DNA of 64,000 bases from Romanomermis culicivorax (lineage: Eukaryota; Nematoda; Enoplea; Mermithida; Mermithidae). The first letter of the stretch is position 1, and each line of letters starts with the position of its first letter. A program made the position numbers and the translations under genes. Below the pieces are notes generated by a model that saw only the letters and a list, made by a program, of their open reading frames with translations, was not told the DNA's origin and searched no databases. This document shows, one piece after another, positions 12,022 through 26,200 of this stretch. Location: positions 744,001 to 808,000 of the forward strand of contig CAWUHX010000120.1 of NCBI GenBank assembly GCA_963922205.1. The letters are read 5' to 3'.

Positions 12022-12602
12022 CTTACATGTAATTGGGGGAAGTGCTATAGGAACCGGACATGCACGGCAAGAATTTTCCAGGGGAATTTTTTCCTTTTTT
12101 TCCATGGACGTTTTCCCTGGGGAGTAGGGGGGTGGGTGAGAAAAAAACAAAAAAAGTTTTGCAAGCCTGTTTTCCACACAAAATATGCACAAAAATCATG
12201 AAAAAAGCTGTCTTGAAAAAAGTTCAGGTAGGGGTGTTTGACGATTTTTTTGGCCAGGGGTGGTGGCCAGGGCCTCAGGTATGGGGGTTTACCCCCCTAC
12301 CCCCCTATGTGCATGTATGATAGGAACCCCCTCCTCAGAAATCGTCGGCCATATGGCTAGCCATTGGGTGGCTCCTCCACAGGTTTTTCCAATCCTGTGG
12401 CTAGCCATATGGTAGTCATAGGAAACCCCATACTTTTGGTCGGAAAAATTGAGAAATATAAATTTTTCGATGATAAATGTCAATTTTTGAACAAAAAATG
12501 GTCAATCCTTTAAATACCTCTAAAATTTTGGGGAATCAGTAACACCCGACGCCAAAAAAAGTCGCCTGACCCTCTAGACTTCGTGGCTCCGTTACATGTA
12601 TG
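12022..12602. mobile_element. MITE-A copy carrying a nested MITE-B
   Basis: Ends CTTACATGTAATTGGGGGAA and GGCTCCGTTACATGTATG, with a perfect 8-bp duplication atttttat (12014-12021 and 12603-12610). It contains the MITE-B at 12056-12320. Without that insert it is about 308 bp. Confidence 0.9.
12056..12320. mobile_element. MITE-B nested in MITE-A
   Basis: A 265-bp element starting GGACATGCACGGCAAGAATT and ending GTGCATGTATGA. It is flanked by a perfect 8-bp duplication, taggaacc (12048-12055 and 12321-12328), that belongs to the interrupted MITE-A. Confidence 0.9.
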
Positions 12603-14087
12603 ATTTTTATACATAAATCATTATTTTATACCAAAAAAATATTTTTCTGGGTTTTTTTTCAGCCTAAAGTGTGGAGTCATTTACCTCAGCCCTATATGAT
12701 AGCCAAGATAGGCAAGTCATATGGTTGCTGATTAAGTTTCTATTTCTGGTTTTTGTTATTATTATTGCTAGTTATTACTAGCAATACATAACAATATCAA
12801 AAGCGCAATATCAGCCTAGATATTTGTTTGTTATTGCACTTCCCTACAATAATGTGTGTGTGTTGCTGATTAAAGAATCTATATTTTTGGTGTATTGCCT
12901 GTTTTCAACTTCAAATTGATATAATTTTAGCTATTCTGCCCAAATCCATGTAAAATGCTCGATTTCTAGTTAATTAGATGTCAAACTGTTTGGCGATACT
13001 ATCTTGCTGATCAAAAATTTTAGCTCAGCACATTGTCCAATGTTCACCTCTGTCGAATTCTCTTGATATGTTTCTTATGACGGATTCGTTTAGTTGATAA
13101 CTAAATTTTATATCAAGTGTCCAATTTTTCAAGACTCCCTGAGGGAAATTTCTCTTTTGGATTACTTTAGCGAGTTCTTTTAGTTCCTTTCATGTTGCAC
13201 TCCTCATAAAAGAGATTATTTATAGCTTTTTTACATTTTTTCTGAAAAAAATTATCTTTTTTTTCAAATTCCTTTTTATGCTTAAAAATGCGTCATTGAG
13301 GATTACTATTTAGTTCTTATCTGATTCGTCGTTTCACTACTTTATAGAACTAGTTTGTGCACTCATCTTTTTCTTCAACGTTTTTTCTACCATATTTTAT
13401 CAAACGCCGTCAAGGTCTTTTTTCTTTGTCATTTGCTAAAACTCCATCTGAACGTTAATTTTTTGATGAAAATTTACTTTTCGTGTTCAAAAAAATGCTG
13501 CGTTATGGTGAGCCAAAGCATCTAGTGTCTATCTTATCTACCAATCGACTTTCAAAATTAGGACTTCAACTCAGCCAGGTTTCAAAATTTGATGTTGTTT
13601 GGGAGATATTGAATAAAAAAATACAAATGAATGGAAGAGTAGCGTAAAATGAAGCAATTTGCAGTGATTGGACTGTTCTCACGACAACCAATTCTCGGAA
13701 CACTTTTTACCAAGTTTACGGGTTCGAGCGAGGCTTTTGCAAGTTGCAGGTGATAGAAAGAAATACTTCACAAAGTAGGCACCACTTAATGGATTCCATC
13801 AAAATCTATTTTAGAACATCATGCAAAATACTGTATTTTACTTTATGTTTTATTGGATAAGCGATTTAAGCCAATGTATGGACAAAAAATGCACATTTAT
13901 TTCACGATTTTTCGCCTTCCATTATTTTGTCTTCAGTCAGCTATTCCCCGTCTCGCCTCCTCGAAGCATATAATCTATGCATTAAACAGCTATTACCCGT
14001 AATTAGCGTGGTTGCTGGATATAGGCTGGTTTTGTAGTTATATGCATTTCTTTTTTTTGTGCGTATGCTGTACTACGCTTTTTCCAG
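12603..14087. other. 5' flank of BTBD7
   Basis: AT-rich, with no coding signal. It probably contains the promoter and/or an upstream non-coding exon: the first coding exon is preceded by an acceptor-like tttttccag ending at 14087, two bases before the ATG. No individual promoter motif could be assigned. Confidence 0.4.
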
Positions 14088-14089
14088 GT

Positions 14090-14227
14090 ATGGGTTTAAA
14101 TAATTCCATGCTAATAAACGGCGGTCGGAAAAATTCTTCAAATAACAATTACGAGTCCAGCCGCCTATTTTCCTCAACTTCCGACCATTTTTCGCACGAT
14201 TCTTATATGGATAATCGATTTTGTAGT
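14090..14227 (+). CDS. BTBD7: BTBD7 exon 1 (start codon)
   Basis: Codes residues 1-46 from ATG 14090, beginning MGLNNSMLINGG. Gly2 and Ser6 fit an N-myristoylation motif, as in vertebrate BTBD7 (MGANAS), which supports this start. The rest is Ser/Asn-rich and likely disordered. Donor gtaaga; phase 0. An acceptor-like site two bases upstream of the ATG suggests an upstream non-coding exon. Confidence 0.82.
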
Positions 14228-17200
14228 GTAAGATGAAATTCTTTCTGTGTTTCTAAGCAATTTTTTCAACATTTGTAAAAAGACCATTTTTTAGAAGTTC
14301 ATAAAGGTTTCCGATTGTAAAATTCTTCCGATGATGCCTTTTTTTGTTCAACAATCATTCTTTCTTTTTGTCCTTTATTTTGCTTTTACTTCCTAAAAAC
14401 ACTGCATCATCTTCTTTTAGACTGCTTCGACATCAACCAAAAGTTCTTCGACGACCAACTTGCGCAACTGGTTGCCTAAAAAACCCTTGCTCTCTGTTAA
14501 ACAACGTTTAGCAAAACGTTTTAGTGCCGAAAATTCGCCGCCGCCTTATAAATTTAGATTCGACTCGTCGACCCCCGATGATTCGTCGTCAGCGTTCCGC
14601 GTCTGGGGTCTCGGACAAGATTGTTCGGTGCGTTTGATAGATATCAGTCGAGTAAAAGATGTTATCTGGAAAATTGTGTCGAATTTTTTGGAAAAATTTA
14701 GGAAAATTTCTGGCTTCACGCTCGCATTTGATTGTCTTTTTTGTAAATATAAAACATATTTTTCGAATATTTTAGAATTCATGGTGATCATCAGATGAGA
14801 TTTACACGTTTCTATGCAAATGTATTTCATTTTAGCCCGTTAAACATACAAGCAAACGTTTGAGGACTTGGTACCGAGAACATAGCAAAATTTTTCGCGA
14901 ATTTCTATTCACGTGGACACTGCGCGATTTGCACTGTTTGGTGGTCGAATTCGAAGCCGCCAAAGCTTTGTCGCGTTTAAAATGGCAAGCCGACGCGGCC
15001 AGGCAACCAGCTCCCACGATCGTCGACGATTTATTATGTGCCCTACGCGACGGGATTGCAGCAGACACATTGTTAGAATGTAAGGAGGAAGTTTAGTAGC
15101 CTAATAAAATATTACAACTGAAAAAAATTGTTGAAAACGATTGAAATGGAATAAATGAAAATCGGTAAAAAGTAGTCGCATTCATACATGTATTGGGGGA
15201 AGTGCTACAGGAATCTTCCCCCCTCCCAGAATTTTCCGATCATATGGGTAGTCATAGGGAACCAGGGCCGTAGTCAAGAATTTTTTGAGGAGGGGCTCAC
15301 CGAGCAAAAAAAATTTTTTCCGGTGTGCAGAACCGGGAACATTTTCAGGTTTTCACCTCTAAGAGGCTGGAAAATTAATCTTCATAACAATGAAAATGAT
15401 TGGAATTAAACTAATGGATCGTAATAACTTTCTTATTTCGGCGCGTAACGTCGAGAAAATTTCGAATTTTTATGTTCCCAAATGCTGGAAAATGAATGTT
15501 CACAACAATGATTCCTTGATAGAAGCTCTAAATTTACTGTCTTAGAATGACGCTTTTATCGTTTTTCAATGCGGATTATGAAGGGTCACGTTTCAAAACG
15601 TTTGGAAAATTCCAAACGAAGTGGAGAATAAAATTTTAAGAAGTGATGAAAAACCTGCAAAATATTGGCCCTTAACTAGTAAAAGAAGAGATAAAGTAAA
15701 TCAATGGATAGAAACTGATGAAGGTTGGTTAGTAAGTCGAAGTACATATGCTAATGGCCGCGCCTGATAGAGAACAATGACTATTATACTCATGATCGGT
15801 GCGAAGCGCCTGGAAATTTTGAGGGTTTGACGTTCACCAAAATGCATCATTTCGGTTTTGAAGTGGGAAAAAATTTTACGACAGTGAGAACCATGCCCAA
15901 AATTTTGTCTCGTAACTAATAAAAAAAGAGATGAGGCAATTCAGTTGATTGAAACTGTTGAAGGCTAAGTAGTAAGTCAAAGTGGATATGCTAATGGCCG
16001 TTGCTGATAAAAAACATTGACTCATATACTCATTGACCGGCGCGAAGCGCCGGAAAATTTTGACATTTTTCTCAGTGATAGACACAAAATCGACATATCA
16101 CAAAGTCCCAAGGGGATGGCGGCCTTCCCTGCCCACCCCCTAAATACGGCCTTTTAGGGACCCCCATACTTTTGGTCTGAAAAATACTGAAAGATGTCAA
16201 TTTTCGAACAAAAATAGCTACAAATTTCAATTTCCTCAGCGCTTCGCGCCATGGATACATTTTCTACGGTTTTTTTAGACAAAAATTGCTATTTTTGAAC
16301 CGTTTTTCGGACTTTCATGGTGAAAAAATTGATTTTTTTCGTTCAGTGACCCCTCCCCCCTGAAATTTTGGCAATCAGTGACCCTCGGTCTCAAAAAAGT
16401 CGCCCGAAACCCATCCCCCATACCTCGGGGCCTCGCTACAAGTATGGTCGCATTAACCACCAAGCTTGTATTTTCTATCTGAGATGTTTGGTCGACTGCA
16501 AGAAAAGACCTTTTGAAAGCTTTGCATGTTTCACATTTTTATCATTTTTCTTTGCCAAGATGGTTTCATTCCTGGATGGACGTAGATTTCAATGAGACTT
16601 GAACAAACATTCACGACATTTCGTTCAAATAACTTCTGGCTTTTAAACGTTTTGTCTTGAACACAGAATTCTGTATCTAAGATCGTTCGAAGCGATGTTA
16701 TGTTTACATAGATAAGAAATTGTGGCCGTCGTGCAATAGACAAACTAGTTTTCTTATCAGTATCTAAACTTTCTACCGAATATACAACATGATCCATGAT
16801 GAAGTGTAGAAACGCTATTGCAACTTTTGTTTGTTTACATAAAAATCTTTCGAGAAAGTAAACATTTCGTGATGAACAGTGAAACACAGCATGGTATATA
16901 ATAAAAAACTTTTGTCACACAATCCTTCATAATAAAATATGCTAGAAAAACTGCAATCTTGTTACCGAGAAATTACACTCTTAAAATCTACGTTTAAACT
17001 ATTCATTCTTGATCAAATGTTAAAAATATCTACCGTAATCTGTGTTCTAGTTTGTCATTTCTGCTCCAATGTATTGACGACCTATATTTATTCTTCTGTA
17101 CAAAATCTATACCGAACGACAACATGTTTTATTCTGCATTCAAGTTATGATGAAGATGGATAAAAATGAAAAATAACTTTGCACAACTCCATGTATCTCT

Positions 17201-20200
17201 AAACTTTTCATATCTGTTTTAATTTAGTAAATTCAACGAAAAAATACGTATCTTCAGCTTCACCAAAAATCGTATAGTACAGCAAATTTACGACTAGTGT
17301 TTTCTGTCTCGAAGCAATCCTTTCTTATCTGACTAAAATTGTATGGCCACAGCTCCTGAATTCATCCGCACACAGAATATAGGTTACTTCAGAGGTCCCC
17401 AAGGTCGAAAATTTAGGTAGGGGTAAAATCGTAAATTTTAAGGGTAGTACTTGAAATATGCCGTGACCTTTTTTTTTTGCTCTCAGCTTTTTGCGAAGGA
17501 GGGGGAGTTGTAGTACTCTAGAACTTACAAAGATGAATAATGCCCCTACTTTATGCTTTTTACCGTCAAAAAAAATTTACTATTTCAACTCCATTTTCCA
17601 GCTCCCAATCATCCAACTTTAATGCACTAATTATACGTACAGAATAGTCACACTTTGAAGACTGTTGTGCCAACTGATTCCTGCACATTTCAAGAATCGG
17701 GCACAACATACGTTTGGAAACATTGTTTCAACCAGCATCTTCAGCAGTGTGGGCTTATCCCATCACTGATTAGGCTTAGAACAGTGCTTCCAATTGAAAG
17801 TCCTGATGCTGAATGTGGCTTTAGTATTATTAATCCCATTAGATTATGAACTACGAGTTTGAAACCAAGTACCACTCCTGATCCACGTCAACAGACCTCA
17901 CATGTCTCAACTCATAGCAGGAAAGTATGTCACAGCTTGGGTAACCATATGCGCAGAAGAACGCAGAAGGAAAGGAGAGCATGAAGAGGGAGAATTTTAA
18001 GAACATAATGTTTTTCTTCCCAAGGGGCGATTTTTTGATTAATCACATATACATAAGTCATTATTTCATCTCCCAATTATATTTATAATGATTTCCTACA
18101 AGTAGTATATATTAATGTGCTGATATCCTTTCCTAAAAATCGCTATATGGCACAGAAGTTGCATACTTTCCCATTATTATTTGCTCAGTAAATGTGTCAA
18201 AAAGAGCAGTGAGTAATTCCTCAGAATCACACATTCTGCAATTTTTCTCGAATTAGTGTAACCTACTGGGGAGAGGATGAAGTCTACTAAAATTTTTTGC
18301 TATAGTGAGCTGTTTTTATGGGGGTAGTAAATGAATTTCCAAATCTAAGACGGGGGTAATACCCCCCCCCCATGGGGTGCTCTGGTTAGTGATGGACCGA
18401 TGCATCGGCCGATTGTTGCGTTTTTCTGCCATCGGCCATCGGCCGATGTTTTGCCAAAGAATCGGCCGATGGCCGATTGTTTGTCAACTTTTTGTTACAA
18501 TTAATGCTGGTGCTTATGCTTAAAAAACAGATTGTTCACATATATATTTTACAGTTACTTTAGTAAATACATTATTTTTTTTGAAAATGGTTTTTTAATG
18601 TCTATCATATTTGTCCTGTGTTGCCATTGATGAACTAAATGACAAGAATTTGACAAGCTATGAATGGAATATTTTAGCTAGGGCAGTTACTTTAATACAT
18701 GTATAATGTATCCACACCTTAGATAATTATGTTTTGGCAGCTTGTAAATTTGTTAAAATCTTTTGCAGAAACTGTAAAAATCTATGAATCCAAAAACGCC
18801 TGTATTTAGGAAAAAATAGCTGAAGAAAAGTAAGGTAGATTTTGTGGCTAAATGTTTTTGAAAAACATAAATTAAAGAATCGTAGATTAAGAATTTTACG
18901 CCACTCAATCCATATTTCAACTTTGCTGAATTGGGTTCATTGGAGGAGAAATTGTCGTGAAAATTGAATCAATATTTTTATAGAAATGATAATCGAGCCC
19001 ACTTTAAACCCATTGAAGACAATAGACTTCATGCTTTGGCATCTTTACTAGATTCTCGATTTAAAAAGGATGGATTGAAATTTGAAATATAACACATGTT
19101 GATCATACAAATCAAAAGTAAATAATTTAGGCTTACTGTGATCCTCAAGCAGAAGACAATGCTGAACTAGCTTTGGTTATAATGGTTGTCGATCAAGAAC
19201 AACAAAATCAATGCTTTTCTGAAAACATGGTTCAAAAATTTGAATGAGTCTTCAAACTCATTCTCCAAACTTTCTCAGTAATTAATAATTAATAATAATT
19301 AACAATTAATAATAATGTAAATAATTCAAGCACTATTTGGCCATTGCAAGTTCATCTGAAGATGAGCTGTAGCCCAAAAAATATGCAACGTCAACATTTG
19401 AGCCAGCAAAAGTCCTTGTTTTGGAATAGTAGATTACTAGAATAAGGGAAGAAAAATGCTGCAACAAAACTAGAATTAGCCAATGTGAGTCAAAATAGTG
19501 TACAATTGAAAATAAGTTTCATTATGAATTATTATCATTATGAAATATTATGAGTCTTTATGAAAAAATTTCTTTATCTTGCCTTGAAATTTTTATCAGC
19601 TCCAATTGGGTCAGTAGCTAGTGAATGATCACTTTAAAAAGCAATAGATGTTAGAAGTGGAAAAATATCCCGTTTATTGCTGAGACTGGATTCAATAGTG
19701 CAAACCGGAAAAACAAGCTGAAGTTGAAGAAGCTTCTAGTGAACTCAGCAATCAAAGTGAAGGTAGTTCAACAAATGCCTTTGTTGATGACAGATTGGAT
19801 GAATGAAATGTTGTAAATTATTGAATGTTGAAAATATCAGTAGAACTTGGTGAATAATTCATAATAATTTCAAATTTATTACAGTGTAGCAACTTCAGGT
19901 TGCATTTTGTACATGTTACAGCCGATGCATCGGCAATCGGCCATCGGCCGATGCCATCGGTGACCCTGGCCGATGCATCGGCATCGGTCCATCACTAGCT
20001 CTGGTTACTTGATCAATTATAATGTGCTTTTCAGTATTCTAATAAACAATCAATTTTCTATAGGACAGTGTGAATTTGAAAGAACTGACTCTTGTTTAGG
20101 GCTGTTTACTCGGCATACTTGGAAGCACACTTTCGTATATATAGAGTTTTGGAGAAAATGTGAATCCGATCAGGACTCAGTTTTTCGGAGCGCACTTTAG

Positions 20201-23200
20201 GAAAAAGTCACACTTTCGCGACACTATGCGCTAAAGTATGACTTTTTCCTAATGTGGGATTCGAAAAACCGGGCCCAGAGCTACCCCTACAGCAGACATC
20301 TCCAGGGTCTAGGATTTAGGTAGGAGGTACATCCGCATGTTTTGCGTGACCGTTTTTTCTTGCTGTGTCACGTCAGAGCTGAGCTGTTTGATTCGGTAGT
20401 TTTGTAATTAAAGCGATAAAAATCAAATTTGTAAATCAAAAAGACTTTGTCTGGAGTAGCAAAAATTTGTTCTACACCTGTGGAAAAGCACATACCTAAA
20501 TTGGGGGGGGGGAGGGCTTAAGTGGACCCCCAACTTGGTCGAACCCTATATCCGAATGTCGGCACCCTCCAACTTGGCCAACTCTCCAACCCTCTCTTCA
20601 AACTCCGAACAATGTGGAAAAAAGTACCTTTTTTTAAAGGAATTTTCTATTTTCGACCCCCCTCCCAAATTTTGTAAATTTTGAGACCCCCGCTCCCAAC
20701 TGGTCGGGCCTCTTACAGGTATGAAAAGGCACTAAACTTTTTTTTTACCTTCTGAAAAAAATTTTTAGGAATAGGGTCATTTGTGGAAAAAACCGTGGTA
20801 GTAAGTCATTTTTCTTCCATTTCACTTGACCAGTAAGTCATTTTTCCCCGGGTAGTAAATGAATTTCCAAACTTAAGACTGCGGTAATACCTCAATACCC
20901 TCTTTTTGGGTAGTGTGTCCACAGAATTTTTCTCTATAACCTTAGTGCTACTGTAGCAAGTTAGTTTTTTGCATTATATTATCTACAATAAAATTATACA
21001 TAGAATTAGTATCATTTTAAAAACAAGCGAAGAAGCGGCTTGAAAAAACCGATGAAGAAGCAAGGAAGAAAAGTCTCAAAAATCTGTTTTTGCAAAAAAA
21101 GCTTTCGCTCTTAAAAATTGCGCCAAGACTAGTGATCGACTGGAGGTTGAATTTTACCTTTACGGCCGCAGCCGGAGGTCGAATGAAGCCGGATGTATAA
21201 GGAAATATAGTGCAATAAATCTTTTATCATTTTTAAGTAGGTCATAGTCATACTTGCACAGCATAGGAATTCTGCTGGGGGTCAGCCAGGACACGGGGTA
21301 GAATAGATTTTTTTTTCGTTCTTGATAATGAAAAGAAAGGTCGTAGAAAGGTTTTCTAAGATCCAAACATCATATTCTTCAACCTATATTCGTCAGATAT
21401 GTGAAATAATTTGCTTAGACATTACTTTTTGAAATTTTAATGTTACTCCTTTGGAATCAAGTATATGTTTTGTTTAGAAGAATTATAAAGCTACGGCATC
21501 ATTTCCATTTTTATGATGACCTTCTCTTCTCTCTTGCTCATTTTCCTTCGTCATCTTCTAAATCATTGCTCTGTTGGTCAAATCTGCTGGGGTCAGCAAG
21601 AATCTGCTGGGGGTCAAAATCCCCCAAACCATCCCCCACGTGCATGTATGGTCATACTCATAGTACTCATCGTTGGGGCAAGGCTGAAGTGCTCGTTTAT
21701 GAATGACTTCTTGGGAATTGCGACACCAGATTTCTATTGTGAACTACTAGTATAATCGTACACCAATGCTATTTCGTCCCTGTTTGAAACAGATACTTCA
21801 TCATAGTGATGTTCCTGAAATTTGTTGATATCCGGATAATATCTGGTCATATAAATTTGACAAAATCGCCTTATGTTTAACACTGATAGCATTAATGCGA
21901 AACTAATGAATTGGTTATTTAGATTGATTAGATTGATTGACAGATTGGATGAGTTACTTTTCAAAGTATAGCTGTTCGGGAAAAATTGGAAACTAAGCTT
22001 CTAAAATTTTTTTTGATGTTATCAATCATTATTGATACCGTCAAGTGGGGCTTGAGCCACTTTTCCATAGTTCAGAGCAAACAAAGTTTCATAAGTTTTT
22101 TGAAACAATGAGCAGAGACTTCAAATTTGGTATGCATATGCAGAAAGGGTGAGGCTTTAATGAAATATAGTTAATTTTTCGAAATTTTCAGCAACTCATC
22201 TGTTTTTTAAAAAAAAGTTGGGTGGCTCAAGTAGCCCGCTGTTGGGGCTACTTGAGCCGCCCTATTAAAAATGATGCTATATCATATTTTGCTCATTTTA
22301 ACGTTACTTGGGGCTACACGAGCCACCTTGAATGTTTTAAAAAAACATTTGATGATGAAAACACGTTTAACAAAATTTTTCGTTTCAATGTTGTGCGAGG
22401 GATTCTGAACTTCTGACTAGCTTTTCGAATGGACATGCCAGCCCGGATTGCCTGTAAAGCGAATTCTAGTCACTCATCGCTGAAGTCTTTGTACTTTCTA
22501 GCACCCAGTTTACATTTATAAGTACGTATTCTGTATAAAAAACCGTTTTTATCCCATTTTCTGACGATGGGGCTACTTGAGCCAAATTTTGATCCAATGA
22601 AAAAAAAGTTTCACAAACATTAATTACCTTTCCAGAGTCCTCGTATGTCGAGGTATATGAAGGATGAATGAAATATTTGAATGGTAATAGATTAAAGCTG
22701 GAAATATCAGAAGTTTGACAACGTGTAAAAATTGAAAAATTTATACCTGAATAAACATATTTCCAGTATACCATATGTTCAATATCAAAGTATGTCAATA
22801 TAACTTATTAGATAGCCCATAAGGCAGAGTATGATAAAAACTTCATTTGGTGATACCAAACAATATACATTTTTTAGCAAAACGTGATAAAAACAAATTC
22901 AGCTCAAGTGGCTCAAGTCATACATGTAACGGAGCCCCGAGGTCTGGGGGGGGGGGTCGGGCCACTTTTTTTTGGGCTGGGGGTCAGTAATTCCCAAAAT
23001 TTCGGGGGGAGGGGTCTCTGAAGGAAAAAAAATTTAATTTTTTCACGAAAAAAGTCTGAAAAACGGTTCAAAAAATGATAATTTTTGTCTAAAAAATGAT
23101 AAAAAATGCATTTATGGCGCGAAGCGCCGAGAAAATTGACGTTTTTGATCATTTTTTGTTCAAAAATTGACATTTTACATCAAAAAATTGACATTTTTCA

Positions 23201-26200
23201 GTATTTTTCCGACCAAAAGTATGGGGGTCCCTAGGGCTACCATATGGCTAGCCATAGGATTGGAAAATCCTGGGGAGCGGTCGCCCAATGGCTAGCCATA
23301 TGGTCGACGATTTCTGGGGAGGGGTTCCCATAGCACTCCCCCCCAATTACATGTATGGCTCAAGTAGCCCCGCTATGACAATAGATTTTGAAAATTTTCC
23401 TGTTTTAAATTTCTTTGCTTAGTTGACAATCAATCATCAGAAAAGTTAGAATCAAGACTGTTGAATATCAATGGTTAGTGAGAACATTGCAGATGCACCA
23501 AAACGATTTCGTGTTTTAATTGAGAAACGGTATTAAACTTCCCGAGAAAATTTATTATCCACACAGCAGACCGCTTTTTTGGAGGGGGTCGTACAAATTC
23601 TGAAGAGTCTGCGAAGGTCGGCATTGAGAAACAAATTTACAGAGACAAGTTGTTCGTGTAATTCATTTCAGCTGAAAAACGGTACTGTTAATGATTTTAC
23701 ACAAAAGCAGTCAGATGGGCTAAATCAGAATAGGAAGCTTAAAAAATAAACAGAAGCTGTCATCCACAGGAGAGGATAAACTCAAATAATGATAGAAAAC
23801 TGCAATTTTGTCAATAAAAGGACAACAGGGTTCATAATTACTTTTTCACTCAATCACTTTCAGACGTGCATGGAAAGAGTTTTCTAGGTAGAAGGTCTTC
23901 GGACTTTTTACCGAGGGGCGTAGGGTTGGCTGAGCAAAAAGCGAAAAAAGCTCTGCAAGCATGGTTTTGACTATGTTTTTCGGGCCAGAGGCGTGTCCAA
24001 GGTCTCAGGTAAGAGGGTTTTGCCCCTGCCTTTTTATCCCCCGTCATTTGAAAATTAGTTTGATTAGATTTCACTGGCCTGTTCGAGGAATCTGTTTAAT
24101 GATCTGACTTTTCTATTTTTATTCGTCAGTTTTTTAGTTTTCGTTTTTTCGTTTTCGTTAAAGTTTAAAGTTTTCGGTAAAATATTAGAATATCTGGATA
24201 ATCACAAGTATAGTATAACGACGTTATATATCTACGTCAAAATTTTTAATTGTCAGAAGCTAGAAATTTCATCTTATGTAAAGAACACATCATTGAAGAT
24301 GACATAGTTTATTGGATGATATTCTTTCTGGACACGTCATGAAAACAGCCGTTTCTTGCTGCATGTCAACCTGCCAAAAACGTTTTTTGACTAAGAATAT
24401 GTAACTACCATCTACTAAATTTGACCTAAAAAAATCCGGCCAGCTCTTACCCTCTTTCCGGCCCAGAGGTCGGAGGTCGAAAAATAGGCCGGATTTGCCA
24501 AAGGCCGAAGCGGGAGCCGGAGCTCCGGTCGATCACTAGCCAAGAGCTACTTTAAAATTTGTTGTGTTTCATGAACATCGTGTCACTCGATAGAGAAACC
24601 TTTCCAAATACATGAAAAATTTTTATCAAAGTTGGTCGTTAACAAAGGTTATAGACCAAAATAACTAGGATTATTTTTTGGGGCGCCCTATAGTAATCAG
24701 GTTCGTGTGTGCCAGTCTCGTCTATTACAGTTGTACACTTTGTCAAAAATTTATTATTTTTCGATGTTTGAAACTTAATTCCTTTCTAGTTCCTTGGTAA
24801 TTTTGAGCTCCGCGCATTGCATTATTTTCACGTGCAAAAAGTTGCTGAAATGCAAGTTCTTGCCAGCCGAAACTATCAAGCTTTGGGAGTTTTCATTTGA
24901 AGTTCATTAACTGTTATTATCGATTAACGAAAAAATAAGCTTTTTACATGCCCTTCTCCAAGATTTTTTCGAAATTTTTGTCCATGATCTCATAAAAAGG
25001 GTAGAACTAATGACAATATTGTAGAAAGTAGCGCATTTGGTAAACATTGGTACTCTCCTACAATATCGAATAAGAGTAGAAACATTTATTTGGTCGAAAA
25101 AATAGTACTTTTGCTGAGAAGAAATTAAGAAAGTCCGACCGAACTAAACTACTGAACATTTGAATTCGATTCAATTGCAAAAGAACTTTTAATCTTCACG
25201 ACACGGGTCCACAAAAACAAATGTCCTAAACTGGAGTAAAACCATAAAATACGATGCCCCTTCCAAAAATATCGGTTTCGATATTCCAATCGTCAGCCAG
25301 CTCCACAGTTTCGTTTGGGAAACATTAACATCCTAGCTTTTATCCCTCACGTCCGTTGTGGAATGACTGTTCAATTTTCCTTCTGTAATTTGTTTAGTAA
25401 CCCATGAAGAAGGCGGCCAAAAATCTATTTATCGATACAAAGCTCATCGAGCGTTTCTAACCTGCCGATCCTTTTACTTTCGGCAACTTTTTGCTCATCT
25501 TCCTTCTATATCCTCGTCTTTTGTCGTCGTCGTGCCGTCGTGCGATTTTTCTCCTAAAACGTTAAATTTATACCTATATTACTTATACACGGGAATAATG
25601 CCCACCGACGTTACATTGGTCGCCACGATTCTACGGGATAGAAATAAACGCACGACGGACAATATACTTAACGATTTGAAAAATTTATATAGAAATTTTG
25701 TTTGCGACGAAGACGACTCGATTTCAACGAGAAAATCTGCGATGGAACCGGATGTTTTATTGTTTTTTTCGAATTGTACGAACATTAACGATAATTTTGT
25801 ATGTTCTAGCGATGAAAATTCGGATCCCCAAAAGTAGGTTCCTACTTTTGCTTCTGATTTTTGATTTTGATTCAACAGGGCTTATTTTCTATGATTACTA
25901 TTATTATTTCTTTTATTTGGACCACTGAAATCAGTCAGTATCGATTGTTTCACCGTATAGTTTGTTCCACCGTATCGATTATCCCACTATATCGATTGTC
26001 CCACCGAATGTCTTTATTGTCCTAACTCTTGAATGAACATAGAAAATGATTGGCTTTTTAGAAAGTATAAGATTATCATTAAATAAGTTGAACAATTTAC
26101 AAATTAGCTTGATTAATGGAAATAATAATACTCAGTACTCGAAGAAAAGATTAGAAATCACTCAAGAAATTATATTGTGTACACCTAATATCGTGTAAAA

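Larger units (their letters stand above)
17390..20003 (+). mobile_element. hAT element (CAGAGG...CTCTG) split by another hAT
   Basis: The first part, 17390-18384, runs from CAGAGGTCCCCAAGGTC to CATGGGGTGCTCTG. The insertion of element 18387-19997 duplicated the last bases plus flank, so GCTCTGGT appears again at 19998-20005. The flanks share gttactt. It contains a 64-codon frame (17655-17849) ending in IESPDAECGFSIINPIRL, resembling the hAT C-terminal dimerisation motif. A near-identical inverted copy is at 39458-40456. Confidence 0.85.
21130..24538. mobile_element. hAT-type element (TAGTGATCGAC ends), 3.4 kb
   Basis: Termini TAGTGATCGACTGGAG and GCTCCGGTCGATCACTA are inverted. The flanks gccaagac (21122-21129) and gccaagag (24539-24546) match at 7 of 8 positions. 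The outer TAGTGAT is shared with the element at 18387-19997, so the two are probably related hAT families. It is swollen by later insertions (22919-23357 and others); no transposase is readable. Confidence 0.8.
15080..25397 (+). other. BTBD7 intron 3, transposon-filled
   Basis: A 10.3-kb intron holding MITE-A (15183-16446), a nested hAT pair (17390-20003), a hairpin element (20178-20265), MITE-C (20491-20723) and a 3.4-kb hAT-type element (21130-24538). The stretch 16447-17389 shows no recognisable feature. Target duplications of several inserts are intact. Confidence 0.85.

Noticed and set aside
13715-13735. GGTTCGAGC, resembling a tRNA B-box
   Set aside because: No matching acceptor stem or A-box at the proper distance.
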